From Planctomycetota bacterium (lineage in GTDB: Bacteria > Planctomycetota > Planctomycetia > Pirellulales > UBA1268): a stretch of 10,643 nt of DNA. Below, in pieces: positions 1 through 6,212 of this stretch (positions within the stretch are counted from its first letter, which is position 1; each line of letters starts with the position of its first letter). The position numbers were made by a program, and so were the translations under genes. The notes under the pieces were generated by a model that did not search any database, was not told the DNA's origin, and was given only the letters and a program-made list of their open reading frames with translations. The stretch covers positions 1 through 10,643 of the forward strand of contig QWQL01000088.1 in assembly GCA_003670825.1 (NCBI GenBank), given 5' to 3'.

Positions 1-65
1 TCGACGAAGACATCTCGGTCGAGGGCGTGGTGGCGGGCAGGTTCCAGTTGCCGCCAACCCCCTGA
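1..65 (+). CDS. C-terminal end of an unidentified protein (partial, 5' end outside window)
   Basis: Reading from base 3, twenty codons run to a TGA at 63-65 and translate as DEDISVEGVVAGRFQLPPTP. Eighteen of the twenty codons end in G or C, matching the codon use of the sure genes in this window, and the reading frame is open back to the window edge. That is the only support: the tail is too short to recognise a family. The opposite strand is also open here (about 65 codons from position 196 downwards) but has a clearly weaker GC bias at third positions, so I prefer the forward gene. The product and start are unknown. Confidence 0.45.
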   Translation, partial: DEDISVEGVVAGRFQLPPTP

Positions 66-180
66 ACTGACCGGCCAGCGTTGCCCCGGATGCAGTTCCT
101 GGATTTGAACCGAGGTTCGAAAGCCCGTTGCCAGCCGTTGCGGCACGGTGCCATCAGGCGGGATGGCGAAGATGCTGGCA

Positions 181-206
181 GGTGCCGGCACATGCCTGCC
201 GGTGCC
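181..206. repeat. GC-rich inverted repeat downstream of the tRNA gene
   Basis: GGTGCCGGCA (181-190) pairs with TGCCGGTGCC (197-206) around a six-base loop. In the RNA of the forward strand this gives ten pairs, two of them G-U; on the reverse strand those two become C-A mismatches. It lies 115 bases after the forward gene that ends at 65 and immediately beyond the 3' end of the reverse-strand tRNA. Neither strand has a T tract after it, so it is not a classic intrinsic terminator, although it could stop transcription or protect a 3' end. The rest of 66-213 shows no convincing gene. Confidence 0.35.
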
Positions 207-213
207 AAGAAAG

Positions 214-285
214 CTCCCCGAGTAGGATTCGAACCTACAACCTAGCGGTTAACAGCCGCTCGCTCTACCGTTGAGCTATCGGGGA
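214..285 (-). tRNA. tRNA-Asn (anticodon GUU)
   Basis: On the reverse strand the 72 bases fold as a complete cloverleaf. The acceptor stem is TCCCCGA/TCGGGGA, the D stem GCTC/GAGC has a short loop containing GG, the anticodon stem AGCGG/CCGCT encloses the loop CTGTTAA, and the T stem GTAGG/CCTAC encloses TTCGAAT. The anticodon is GTT, which reads the asparagine codons AAC and AAU. The variable loop is five bases and the discriminator base is G, as expected for tRNA-Asn. The 3' CCA is not encoded (CTT follows), so it must be added by the nucleotidyltransferase. No clear promoter was found upstream. Confidence 0.97.
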
Positions 286-563
286 AAATACCTGATCGGA
301 GGCCGCGGCGAAGGCGACCGCCATCAGACTTTCTAAAACTACCGCATCGCCGCGACGTCCGCGAGATGAGGCTCCGCCACGGCGTTTTCAGGGGTTTTCG
401 CCCGGGGAGCCAGGGTCCGTCCCCGCGGCGTGCTGAGGACGTGGTGTGCGGTCAGTTGCGGTGATCCGCCCGGCAGTCGAGGGGTGGCTCTGTCACGCCA
501 GCACCACTGGATCCATTCCAGCCAGGGGCTCTCGGGCAGTCTCGGCGGAGGTCCCGTCGGACT
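286..563. other. Intergenic region between the tRNA and the anti-sigma factor gene
   Basis: This stretch of 278 bases lies downstream of the reverse-strand anti-sigma gene and upstream of the reverse-strand tRNA. Open frames exist on the forward strand but encode compositionally odd, unrecognisable peptides antisense to the anti-sigma gene. A 5-base-arm palindrome CTGGA-TCCAT-TCCAG lies at 507-521, and GTTTTC occurs twice around 382-400. No T-tract terminator and no convincing promoter were seen. Confidence 0.5.
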
Positions 564-989
564 TCAGGAGCGGCGTTTCAGGAGGACCACAGCGTTACCC
601 GTGGCGTTGTACTCGATGCTGGTCATGAACGATTTCATCAGCATCACGCCCCGGCCGCCGGGGGCCTCAAGACGTTCGTCGACGGTGCAGTCGGGGACGC
701 TTGCGGGGTCGAATCCCGCTCCCTCATCACTGATCGAGATCCGTACCACCGCGGTAGAAATTTCGCACTCCACGTGAACCTTCTTGGTCGGATCGAGCTT
801 GTTGCCATGGACGATCGCGTTGACGATCGCCTCTTCCGCGGCGAGATGGATGGCGAAGATGTCGGCAGGTGGCCAGCCGTGGACGCCGAGTTGCTCGAGA
901 AGCTGGTCGGTCACCTGCCTGTTTGAACCACGTTCACTCGGCAGATTCACCACCAGCCGCCACGCGTCTGCCCCGGGTTGTTCCGTCAT
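564..989 (-). CDS. RsbW-like anti-sigma factor / serine kinase (HATPase domain)
   Basis: This 141-residue protein is almost entirely one GHKL-type ATPase domain of the RsbW/SpoIIAB class. The N box is AAEEAIVNAIVHGNK (residues 50-64), with the Mg-binding Asn at 57. The G1 box is DEGAGFDP (88-95), and the G2 lid ends in GGRGVMLM (111-118). In this family the protein binds a sigma factor and also phosphorylates a STAS antagonist, releasing or capturing the sigma factor. The start at 989 is chosen because GAGGTG lies eight bases upstream; an in-frame TTG at 1016 has no comparable site and would add nine residues. It lies 51 bases downstream of a STAS gene on the same strand, its likely partner. 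No sigma factor gene is adjacent, so its target is unknown. A role in another partner-switching pathway is possible. Confidence 0.9.
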   Translation of the reverse strand: MTEQPGADAWRLVVNLPSERGSNRQVTDQLLEQLGVHGWPPADIFAIHLAAEEAIVNAIVHGNKLDPTKKVHVECEISTAVVRISISDEGAGFDPASVPDCTVDERLEAPGGRGVMLMKSFMTSIEYNATGNAVVLLKRRS

Positions 990-1040
990 GGTGTTCACCT
1001 CACCCGGTAAAGCCAAGCTGCCGAGTTGCCGCGGTTCAGA

Positions 1041-1394
1041 TCAGAAGGCCGAGATCGCCTCGGCCTCCTCGCCGCGAATGTCGAACACCTTGTTGAGTTT
1101 GGTGATCTGGAAGACCTCGAGGATTTCGGGGCGGATGTTGCTCATCTTCAGCCGACCCTGGGCTGCCTTCACCTTGCGGTCGAGCGTGATCAGCTTGCCC
1201 AGCGCGGCGCTCGACAGGAAATCAACGTTCTCAAAGTTGAGCACGATGCTGCGGCGATTGTCGTGCTCCACCAGCGCGAAGAGTTCGGCACCAAGTTCTT
1301 GAATGCCCGTCTCGTCGAGGATTTTCTTGTCGACGAACTTGACGACCGTCACGTCGCCGACCTTGGCGGCGTCGATCCGTTTGTGGGTGGGCAT
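1041..1394 (-). CDS. STAS-domain anti-anti-sigma factor (SpoIIAA/RsbV-like)
   Basis: This 117-residue protein is a single STAS domain. It has an N-terminal beta strand (VGDVTVVKFVD, 12-22), a central strand IVLNFENVDF (50-59), the phosphorylation loop LSSAALGKL (60-68) and a C-terminal helix. Aligned by eye with SpoIIAA (DSSGLG), Ser62 matches the phosphorylated serine and Ser61 replaces the usual aspartate before it. In this family the unphosphorylated form binds the RsbW-type kinase and frees the sigma factor. It is the first gene of the reverse-strand pair with the kinase at 564-989, which supports a functional couple. The ATG at 1394 is preceded by T-rich sequence with no clear ribosome-binding site. 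The promoter was not identified. Confidence 0.9.
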   Translation of the reverse strand: MPTHKRIDAAKVGDVTVVKFVDKKILDETGIQELGAELFALVEHDNRRSIVLNFENVDFLSSAALGKLITLDRKVKAAQGRLKMSNIRPEILEVFQITKLNKVFDIRGEEAEAISAF

Positions 1395-1536
1395 GGAAAA
1401 ACGAGCCAGGGCCGAACGCGGATTGAATGCTCTGGAAAAGCGTACCGGGTGTCATGCGGGTTTGCCATGATGACGCTGCAAGGCGGGCAGCGGCGCTGGT
1501 CCCTGGGGAGCGGGGGCCCCGCCAGTGTGGGCGTTC

Positions 1537-1569
1537 CTGCCAAACTGGCAGCACCGAGCCGAACTCGGC
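1537..1569. promoter_or_regulatory. Two tandem related palindromes, candidate groESL operator
   Basis: CTGCCA-AAC-TGGCAG (1537-1551) is a perfect six-base-arm inverted repeat. GCCGA-AC-TCGGC (1558-1569) is a second perfect dyad starting 19 bases after the matching G at 1539. The two share the pattern GCC(A/G)AACT(C)GGCAG. The second overlaps the proposed -35 element and the first lies just upstream, a layout typical of a repressor or activator site. The protein that would bind is unknown. Confidence 0.4.
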
Positions 1570-1593
1570 AGGCCGGATCCAGCTTGATATTTT
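1565..1593 (+). promoter_or_regulatory. Candidate groESL promoter
   Basis: TCGGCA (1565-1570) and TATTTT (1588-1593) are separated by 17 bases, each matching four of six consensus positions of a housekeeping-type promoter. If used, transcription would begin near 1600 and leave a leader of about 220 bases before groES. The match is moderate and made by eye. No clear heat-shock sigma-32-type promoter was seen. Confidence 0.35.
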
Positions 1594-1795
1594 CACCAGA
1601 AATCCCTGGAAAGAAGGGCGTACCGATTCCCGGTCGGCGAGCGACGTGCTTCCGGCGCGCCACTTGCTTCCGCATGGGAAACCGGTCTGATGGCGACAGC
1701 CCCGGGCAGGGCATGTGCCCGTCCGGGTGGCACCGGCCACCACCTCCGAGCCGGTGCGCCGGCGTCATTGTGGGCGTCGGCATTTCCCGAGGCCG

Positions 1796-1813
1796 GATTT
1801 TTCGAGAAAGGTC
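1796..1813 (+). promoter_or_regulatory. Hairpin masking the groES ribosome-binding site (fourU-like RNA thermometer candidate)
   Basis: The sequence GATTTTTCGAGAAAGGTC folds on itself. G1796-C1813, A1797-U1812, two U-G pairs (1798-1811, 1799-1810) and three U-A pairs (1800-1802 with 1807-1809) enclose the loop CGAG. The AAAGG strand (1807-1811) is the only Shine-Dalgarno-like sequence before the groES ATG at 1823. A short U-rich stem closing on the ribosome site is the defining feature of fourU thermometers. The resemblance is seen in the sequence; the thermosensing role is inference. Confidence 0.4.
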
Positions 1814-1822
1814 AAGCAAATC

Positions 1823-2146
1823 ATGTCAGCCACCGCCACCAAGTCCGTCAAGAAGAAGTCGACCCTCATTCCCCTCGGCGACCGGGTTGTGGTCGAGCGC
1901 GAGGCGAGCGAACAGAAGACCTCCGGCGGCATCCTCCTGCCCGACTCGGTCAAGGACAAGCCGGCCCGCGGCGTTGTCGTCAGCGTGGGTGAGGGGAAGC
2001 TCGATTCGAAGGGATCGCGGCATCCGCTCCAGGTCAAGCCCGGCGATCGTGTCGTGTTCACGAGCTACGCTGGTGAGCCCTTCAAGATCGGTGATGACGA
2101 ACTGCTCCTGATGCGCGAGGACGACATCCTCGCCATCGTCGGCTGA
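1823..2146 (+). CDS. groES: Co-chaperonin GroES (Cpn10)
   Basis: This 107-residue protein forms the heptameric lid that closes the GroEL folding chamber in the cytoplasm. The Cpn10 core starts at LIPLGDRVVVE (15-25). The mobile loop, which grips GroEL, is EQKTSGGILLPDS (30-42) with the hydrophobic ILL contact, and the closing strands run from KPGDRVVF to DDILAIVG at the C-terminus. It is about ten residues longer than the E. coli protein because of a lysine- and threonine-rich N-terminal extension (SATATKSVKKKS). The reading frame continues upstream, but ATG 1823 is chosen because AAAGG lies 11 bases before it and the protein family begins here. It is followed by groEL after 116 bases, in the usual operon order. 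Confidence 0.97.
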   Translation: MSATATKSVKKKSTLIPLGDRVVVEREASEQKTSGGILLPDSVKDKPARGVVVSVGEGKLDSKGSRHPLQVKPGDRVVFTSYAGEPFKIGDDELLLMREDDILAIVG

Positions 2147-2262
2147 GCCGGGCCGCTGTTCTTCCTTCTTTTGAGAGTATTGTTCCCCACACCGGACTTT
2201 CCTCCACGCAGATTTCCCCGACCGATTCTTACAGACCAGATATCCCCAGAGGAGTTTTTCAC
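2147..2262 (+). promoter_or_regulatory. groES-groEL spacer with pyrimidine tract and strong groEL ribosome-binding site
   Basis: The 116-base gap holds a pyrimidine-rich stretch (TTCTTCCTTCTTTT, 2159-2172) and AGAGGAG at 2248-2254, eight bases before the groEL ATG. This is a much better ribosome site than the one before groES. No convincing promoter or terminator was found in the gap, so co-transcription with groES is the simplest reading. Confidence 0.6.
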
Positions 2263-3891
2263 ATGGCCAAGATGATGGCATTCGATCAGGAGGCCCGTGA
2301 GGCGATGCGACGCGGCGTCGCCAAACTCGCGCGGGCGGTGAAGGTGACGCTCGGCCCCAAGGGCCGCAACGTGATCCTCCAGAAGAGCTTTGGCTCGCCG
2401 ACGGTCACCAAAGACGGTGTCACCGTCGCCAAGGAGATCGACCTCGAGGACGTCTACGAAAACATGGGCGCCCGGATGGTCCGCGAAGTTGCCAGCAAGA
2501 CGAGCGACGTGGCGGGTGACGGCACCACCACGGCCACCGTGCTTGCCGAGGCGGTCTTCAACGAGGGCCTCAAGGCCGTAGTCGCCGGCGTGAACCCGAT
2601 CCAGATGAAGGCCGGCATCGAAAAGGCCGTCGCCGACATCATCGCCAAGCTCAAGGAGATGTCGATTCCGGTGAAGGGCAAGAAGGAGATGGCCCAGGTC
2701 GCTTCGATCGCCGCGAATAACGACCCCGAGATCGGCGAACTGCTCGCCGAGGCGATGGACAAGGTGGGCAAGGACGGCGTGATCACGGTGGACGAGGGCA
2801 AGAGCCTCAAGACGGAGATCGAGTTTGTGGAGGGGATGCAGTTCGACCGCGGCTACCTTTCCCCCTACTTCGTCACCAATCCCACGCAGATGCAGTGCGT
2901 GCTCGAAGATTGCTACATCCTGGTGTTTGAGAAGAAAATCTCGAGCGTCAAAGACATCGTGCCGCTGCTTGAGGCCGTGGTGAACGCCGGCAAGCCGCTC
3001 CTGATTGTCTCAGAAGATGTCGACGGCGAAGCCCTGGCCACGCTGGTGATCAACCGGCTCCGCGGCACCTTCCAGGTGTGTGCGATCAAGGCTCCGGGCT
3101 ACGGCGATCGCCGCAAGGCGATGCTCGAGGACATTGCGATCCTCACCGGAGCCACGCCGGTGTTCGAGAACCTGGGAATGAAGCTCGAGAATCTCGGCCT
3201 GGCCGAACTCGGCCGCGCCAAGAAGGTGATCGTCGACAAGGACAACACGACGGTCATCGAGGGCTCCGGCAAGTCGGGCGACATCAAGGCCCGGATCGAG
3301 CAGATTCGCCGCGAGATCGAGAATGCCACGAGCGATTACGACCGCGAAAAACTCGAGGAGCGACTCGCCAAGCTCTCCGGGGGCGTGGCCAAGATCAACG
3401 TCGGCGCTGCGACCGAGAGCGAGATGAAGGAAAAGAAGGCCCGCGTCGAGGATGCGCTCCATGCCACCCGCGCGGCCGTTGAGGAGGGAATCCTGCCGGG
3501 TGGCGGCGTGGCCCTGCTGAGGGCCTGCTCGCAGCTCAAGCCCAAGGGGCTTTCGGATGACGAGGCGGTCGGGTACCAGATCGTCGTGCGGGCCAGCCGA
3601 TCGCCCTTGATGATGATCGCGTCGAATGCCGGCCAGGACGGCTCGATCGTCTGCGAAAGGGTGCTCTCAGGCACGGGCAATCACGGCTACAACGCCGCGA
3701 CGGGCGAGTACGAAGACCTCGTCAAGGCGGGCGTCATCGATCCGGCGAAGGTCACGCGGACGGCACTGCAAAACGCCACGAGCGTTTCGACACTGCTGCT
3801 GACGAGTGACGCGCTGATCGCCGAGAAGCCCAAGGATCAGAAGTCGAAGGCCGGCGGTTCCGGTCATGGCGGCGACTACGACATGTACTGA
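2263..3891 (+). CDS. groEL: Chaperonin GroEL (Cpn60)
   Basis: This 542-residue subunit of the double-ring folding chamber is full length. The equatorial ATP site shows TLGPKGRNV (29-37) and GDGTTT (85-90, Asp86 matching E. coli Asp87), and VEDALHATRAAVEEGILPGGG (395-415) carries Asp397, the match for the catalytic Asp398. The apical substrate and GroES face has GYLSPYFVTN (197-206). The start has a strong ribosome-binding site. The tail is unusual: instead of the GGM repeats of the E. coli type it ends in GGSGHGGDYDMY. Members of this phylum often carry more than one groEL copy, so this may be one of several, though pairing with groES suggests the main folding form. A strong terminator follows 39 bases after the stop. 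Confidence 0.98.
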   Translation: MAKMMAFDQEAREAMRRGVAKLARAVKVTLGPKGRNVILQKSFGSPTVTKDGVTVAKEIDLEDVYENMGARMVREVASKTSDVAGDGTTTATVLAEAVFNEGLKAVVAGVNPIQMKAGIEKAVADIIAKLKEMSIPVKGKKEMAQVASIAANNDPEIGELLAEAMDKVGKDGVITVDEGKSLKTEIEFVEGMQFDRGYLSPYFVTNPTQMQCVLEDCYILVFEKKISSVKDIVPLLEAVVNAGKPLLIVSEDVDGEALATLVINRLRGTFQVCAIKAPGYGDRRKAMLEDIAILTGATPVFENLGMKLENLGLAELGRAKKVIVDKDNTTVIEGSGKSGDIKARIEQIRREIENATSDYDREKLEERLAKLSGGVAKINVGAATESEMKEKKARVEDALHATRAAVEEGILPGGGVALLRACSQLKPKGLSDDEAVGYQIVVRASRSPLMMIASNAGQDGSIVCERVLSGTGNHGYNAATGEYEDLVKAGVIDPAKVTRTALQNATSVSTLLLTSDALIAEKPKDQKSKAGGSGHGGDYDMY

Positions 3892-3923
3892 TGTCCCGGC
3901 CGCCGGGCAGTGACTAAGGTCAA

Positions 3924-4118
3924 TCATGAGCCGGGGCGTTCTTCCGAACGCCCCGGTTTTTTGATGCTGGTCGAGAGGTCGCCGAGCGGCACGAAGCCGT
4001 CGGCGCCGGCAGGGTTGGCGGCCTTACCGCACGAGGGATTCGTGACCTGTGTCAACAGGGTGCGGACAAGCCAGAGGCCTGCGGCAATCGCGACGGCGAT
4101 GGCGATGGCGTCTTGCAT
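3924..4118 (-). CDS. Small single-helix membrane protein downstream of feoB (FeoB-associated type)
   Basis: This 64-residue protein starts one base after the feoB stop (TGA-C-ATG), so translation is probably coupled. Residues 3-23 form one hydrophobic membrane helix, followed by NPSCGKAANPAG with a single Cys and a polar tail. Small helix-plus-cysteine proteins encoded directly after feoB are a recognised group (FeoB-associated Cys-rich membrane proteins). Position and architecture match, but the usual cysteine cluster is missing, so the assignment is tentative. Third codon positions are GC-rich up to about residue 52. The last dozen codons are the complement of the groEL terminator hairpin and its T tract, which read here as KK then PGRSEERPG. 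Its role may be to support iron transport; this is unproven. Confidence 0.6.
   Translation of the reverse strand: MQDAIAIAVAIAAGLWLVRTLLTQVTNPSCGKAANPAGADGFVPLGDLSTSIKKPGRSEERPGS
3931..3962 (+). terminator. Intrinsic terminator of groESL
   Basis: CCGGGGCGTT (3931-3940) and AACGCCCCGG (3947-3956) form a perfect ten-pair stem around CTTCCG, followed directly by six T (3957-3962). It begins 39 bases after the groEL stop. On the reverse strand no T run follows, so it should act only on groESL transcripts. It lies inside the reverse-strand reading frame ending at 3924. Confidence 0.93.
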
Positions 4119-4119
4119 G

Positions 4120-6186
4120 TCACCAGCCCAAGGCCAGGCCGATCCGGTAGATGGCGAACGCTCCCAGCCAGGCCAGCACCGTCATGTAGACGAACGTGAC
4201 GATGGGCCAGACCCACGAGGCCGTCTCGCGGCCGATCACCACCAGCGTGCTCGCACACTGTGCGCACAAAGCGAAGAAGACCATGATCGACAGGGCCACA
4301 GGGAGGGTGAACACGGGCCGGTTCGTGCCGTCCCAGCGGGCTGCCTTGAGCCGCCGCTCGAGGGCCGTGGTGGCCCCGGCGTCACCAGGATCGAGATCGC
4401 CGAGGTTGTAGATCACGCCGAGCGTGCCTAGCACCACTTCACGGGCCGGAAAACTGGCAATCGCGGCACAACCGATTCGCCAATCCCAGCCCAGCGGCCG
4501 GACGACCGGCTCCACGAACCGGCCCGCCCGGCCCAGGAAACTGCCACGCTGGGCGGCGCCCCGGCGGGCGGCGTCGAGCCCTTCAGCAGTGTCGAGCGAC
4601 TCGATCTGCCCGATCAGTTCGGCACGGTCGGCGTCGCTGTCGCCCCCCGCTGCCACTCGCGCCTCGAGCGATAAGCGAAGAGCCGCCACATCGGCGTCGA
4701 TCGCGCGTTCGTCGTGAGGATAGGTCATCAGTGCCCAGATCACGACGCTGATCGCGACGATCAGCGTGCCGGCATTCTGCAGGAACGACCAGGCCGCCTC
4801 CCGCGCCCGCTCAAGCACCACGGCCGGCCGCGGCCATCGCCAGCTCGGCAGTTCCATCACGAAGGGCTGCGGGGGACCCCTAAAAATAGTCCGCGACAGG
4901 CTCAGGGCGACGACCGCGGCGACCACGATCCCCAGCGCGTAGAGCCCGGCGAGCACGACCGCCCGCAGTGGCAGCCAGGGCAGGGCCGTCGATCGCTCGG
5001 GCACGAATGCCCCGCAGAGCAGGAGGTAGACCGGAAGCCTGGCCGAACAGCTCATCAGCGGTGCCACGAGAATGGTGAGGAGCCGGTCGCGACGGTTCTC
5101 GATCGTGCGCGCGGCCATGATGCCGGGGATCGCGCAGGCAAAGCTCGAGAGCAGCGGGATGAACGACTTTCCGCTCAGGCCGGTGGCCACCAGCAGTCGG
5201 TCCATCAGGTAGGCGGCCCGGGCCAGGTAGCCGCAGCCCTCGAGGATGGCGACAAACAGGAAGAGCAGGGCGATCTGCGGCACGAAGACGACGCTTCCGG
5301 CCACGCCGGCGAGAACCCCATCGACCAGGAGCGAACGGACCGCCCCCTCGGGAAGGAGCCCGGCGACGAACGACGAGACCGAATCCATGACTCCGGAGAT
5401 GAGGTCCATCAGGGGCGTTGCCAGCCAGAAGATCGACGCAAACATCGAGAGCATCACGGCGACGAAGAACAGCGTGCCCCAGAGGCGGTGTGTCAGGATC
5501 GCGTCGATCCGCTCCTCGGCGATCCCGCCGCGGGTGGGTTCGGTGCGAATCACACCGGCAAGGAGCCGCTCGATGGCGTCGTACCGGGCGATGGCCTCGG
5601 CCGCCGCCGGAGGGCGGCCATCCCCGCGGGACGCTGCCGTGTCCTCGATGACAAGCTGCCTGGGCGCCGGCCCGCCAGCGGCGTCGAGCACGTGGTCGCG
5701 AACCGCCGCGATGCCTTCGCCCGTCGGCGAGGCCACGCGGACGACGGGGCAGCCAAGCCGGCGGCTGAGTTCGTCGACATTGATTCGGATGCCCTTGCGA
5801 TCGGCAATGTCGGAGAGCGTGAGAGCGACGACGACCGGCAGCCCGATGCCCAGGGCCTGGGTGGCGAGGTAGAGGTTGCGCTCGAGATTGGTGGCGTCGG
5901 CCACGACGAGGATGCAGTCGGGCCGCGGCACGTCGGCCATGCGGCCGTGCAGAACGTCGACCACCACGCGCTCGTCAGGGCTCTGGGGCAGCAGGCTGTA
6001 GGTGCCGGGCAGATCGATGAGGTTGATCTGCTGGCCGCGGTGCGAGAAGCGGCCCAGTTTCTCTTCGACCGTCACGCCGGGATAGTTGCCGACGCGGGTG
6101 GGAATGCCGGCCAGCGCCGTGAACAGCGTGCTTTTGCCGACATTCGGGTTGCCGAGCAGAACGACGGTCAGTGGGCTCGGCGTCAT
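4120..6186 (-). CDS. feoB: Ferrous iron transport protein B (GTPase-coupled membrane transporter)
   Basis: This protein of 688 residues moves Fe2+ across the inner membrane using an N-terminal GTPase domain. Visible boxes are G1 GNPNVGKST (12-20), G2 GNYPGVTVEEK (33-43), G3 DLPGTYS (58-64) and G4 TLSD (123-126) in place of the usual NxxD. The membrane half shows both Gate motifs, PLMSCSARLPVY with its conserved Cys and FPAREVVLGTLGVIYNLG, plus PFVMELPSWRWP and the C-terminal CAQCASTL. A soluble segment rich in Ala, Asp and Arg lies before the second Gate. The ATG at 6186 has GAGGG seven bases upstream and is preferred; an ATG at 6204 would add six residues and leave eight bases after feoA. 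It is the second gene of the feo operon. Confidence 0.97.
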   Translation of the reverse strand: MTPSPLTVVLLGNPNVGKSTLFTALAGIPTRVGNYPGVTVEEKLGRFSHRGQQINLIDLPGTYSLLPQSPDERVVVDVLHGRMADVPRPDCILVVADATNLERNLYLATQALGIGLPVVVALTLSDIADRKGIRINVDELSRRLGCPVVRVASPTGEGIAAVRDHVLDAAGGPAPRQLVIEDTAASRGDGRPPAAAEAIARYDAIERLLAGVIRTEPTRGGIAEERIDAILTHRLWGTLFFVAVMLSMFASIFWLATPLMDLISGVMDSVSSFVAGLLPEGAVRSLLVDGVLAGVAGSVVFVPQIALLFLFVAILEGCGYLARAAYLMDRLLVATGLSGKSFIPLLSSFACAIPGIMAARTIENRRDRLLTILVAPLMSCSARLPVYLLLCGAFVPERSTALPWLPLRAVVLAGLYALGIVVAAVVALSLSRTIFRGPPQPFVMELPSWRWPRPAVVLERAREAAWSFLQNAGTLIVAISVVIWALMTYPHDERAIDADVAALRLSLEARVAAGGDSDADRAELIGQIESLDTAEGLDAARRGAAQRGSFLGRAGRFVEPVVRPLGWDWRIGCAAIASFPAREVVLGTLGVIYNLGDLDPGDAGATTALERRLKAARWDGTNRPVFTLPVALSIMVFFALCAQCASTLVVIGRETASWVWPIVTFVYMTVLAWLGAFAIYRIGLALGW

Positions 6187-6212
6187 CGGTGAGCCCTCGG
6201 TCATGCCCCGGA

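Larger units (their letters stand above)
1395..1822. other. Divergent regulatory region between the STAS gene and groES
   Basis: These 428 bases have no believable gene; open frames here give basic, low-complexity translations that overlap real genes antisense. The region is dense in palindromes. GGGCA-TG-TGCCC lies at 1709-1720, besides the tandem dyads at 1537-1569 and the hairpin at 1796-1813 listed separately. No CIRCE element (TTAGCACTC-N9-GAGTGCTAA) and no HAIR-type HspR site was found on reading through it. Confidence 0.6.

Noticed and set aside
96..125. GGTTCGAA and TTTGAACC, which look like tRNA T-arm fragments
   Set aside because: No acceptor, anticodon or D stem can be built around them on either strand, so no second tRNA or clear tRNA remnant is supported.
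1026..2111. A 361-codon forward open frame crossing the STAS gene and part of groES
   Set aside because: It is antisense to the STAS gene and out of frame with groES; the translation becomes Arg/Ser/Pro-rich with no recognisable domain.
2147..2262. A separate promoter for groEL in the spacer (TTGAGA at 2171-2176)
   Set aside because: No acceptable -10 occurs 16-18 bases downstream, so co-transcription with groES is simpler.
4714..6192. A 492-codon forward open frame across feoB
   Set aside because: It is the antisense of feoB. Its translation is Arg-, Gly- and Asp-rich with no domain, while the reverse strand gives every FeoB motif.
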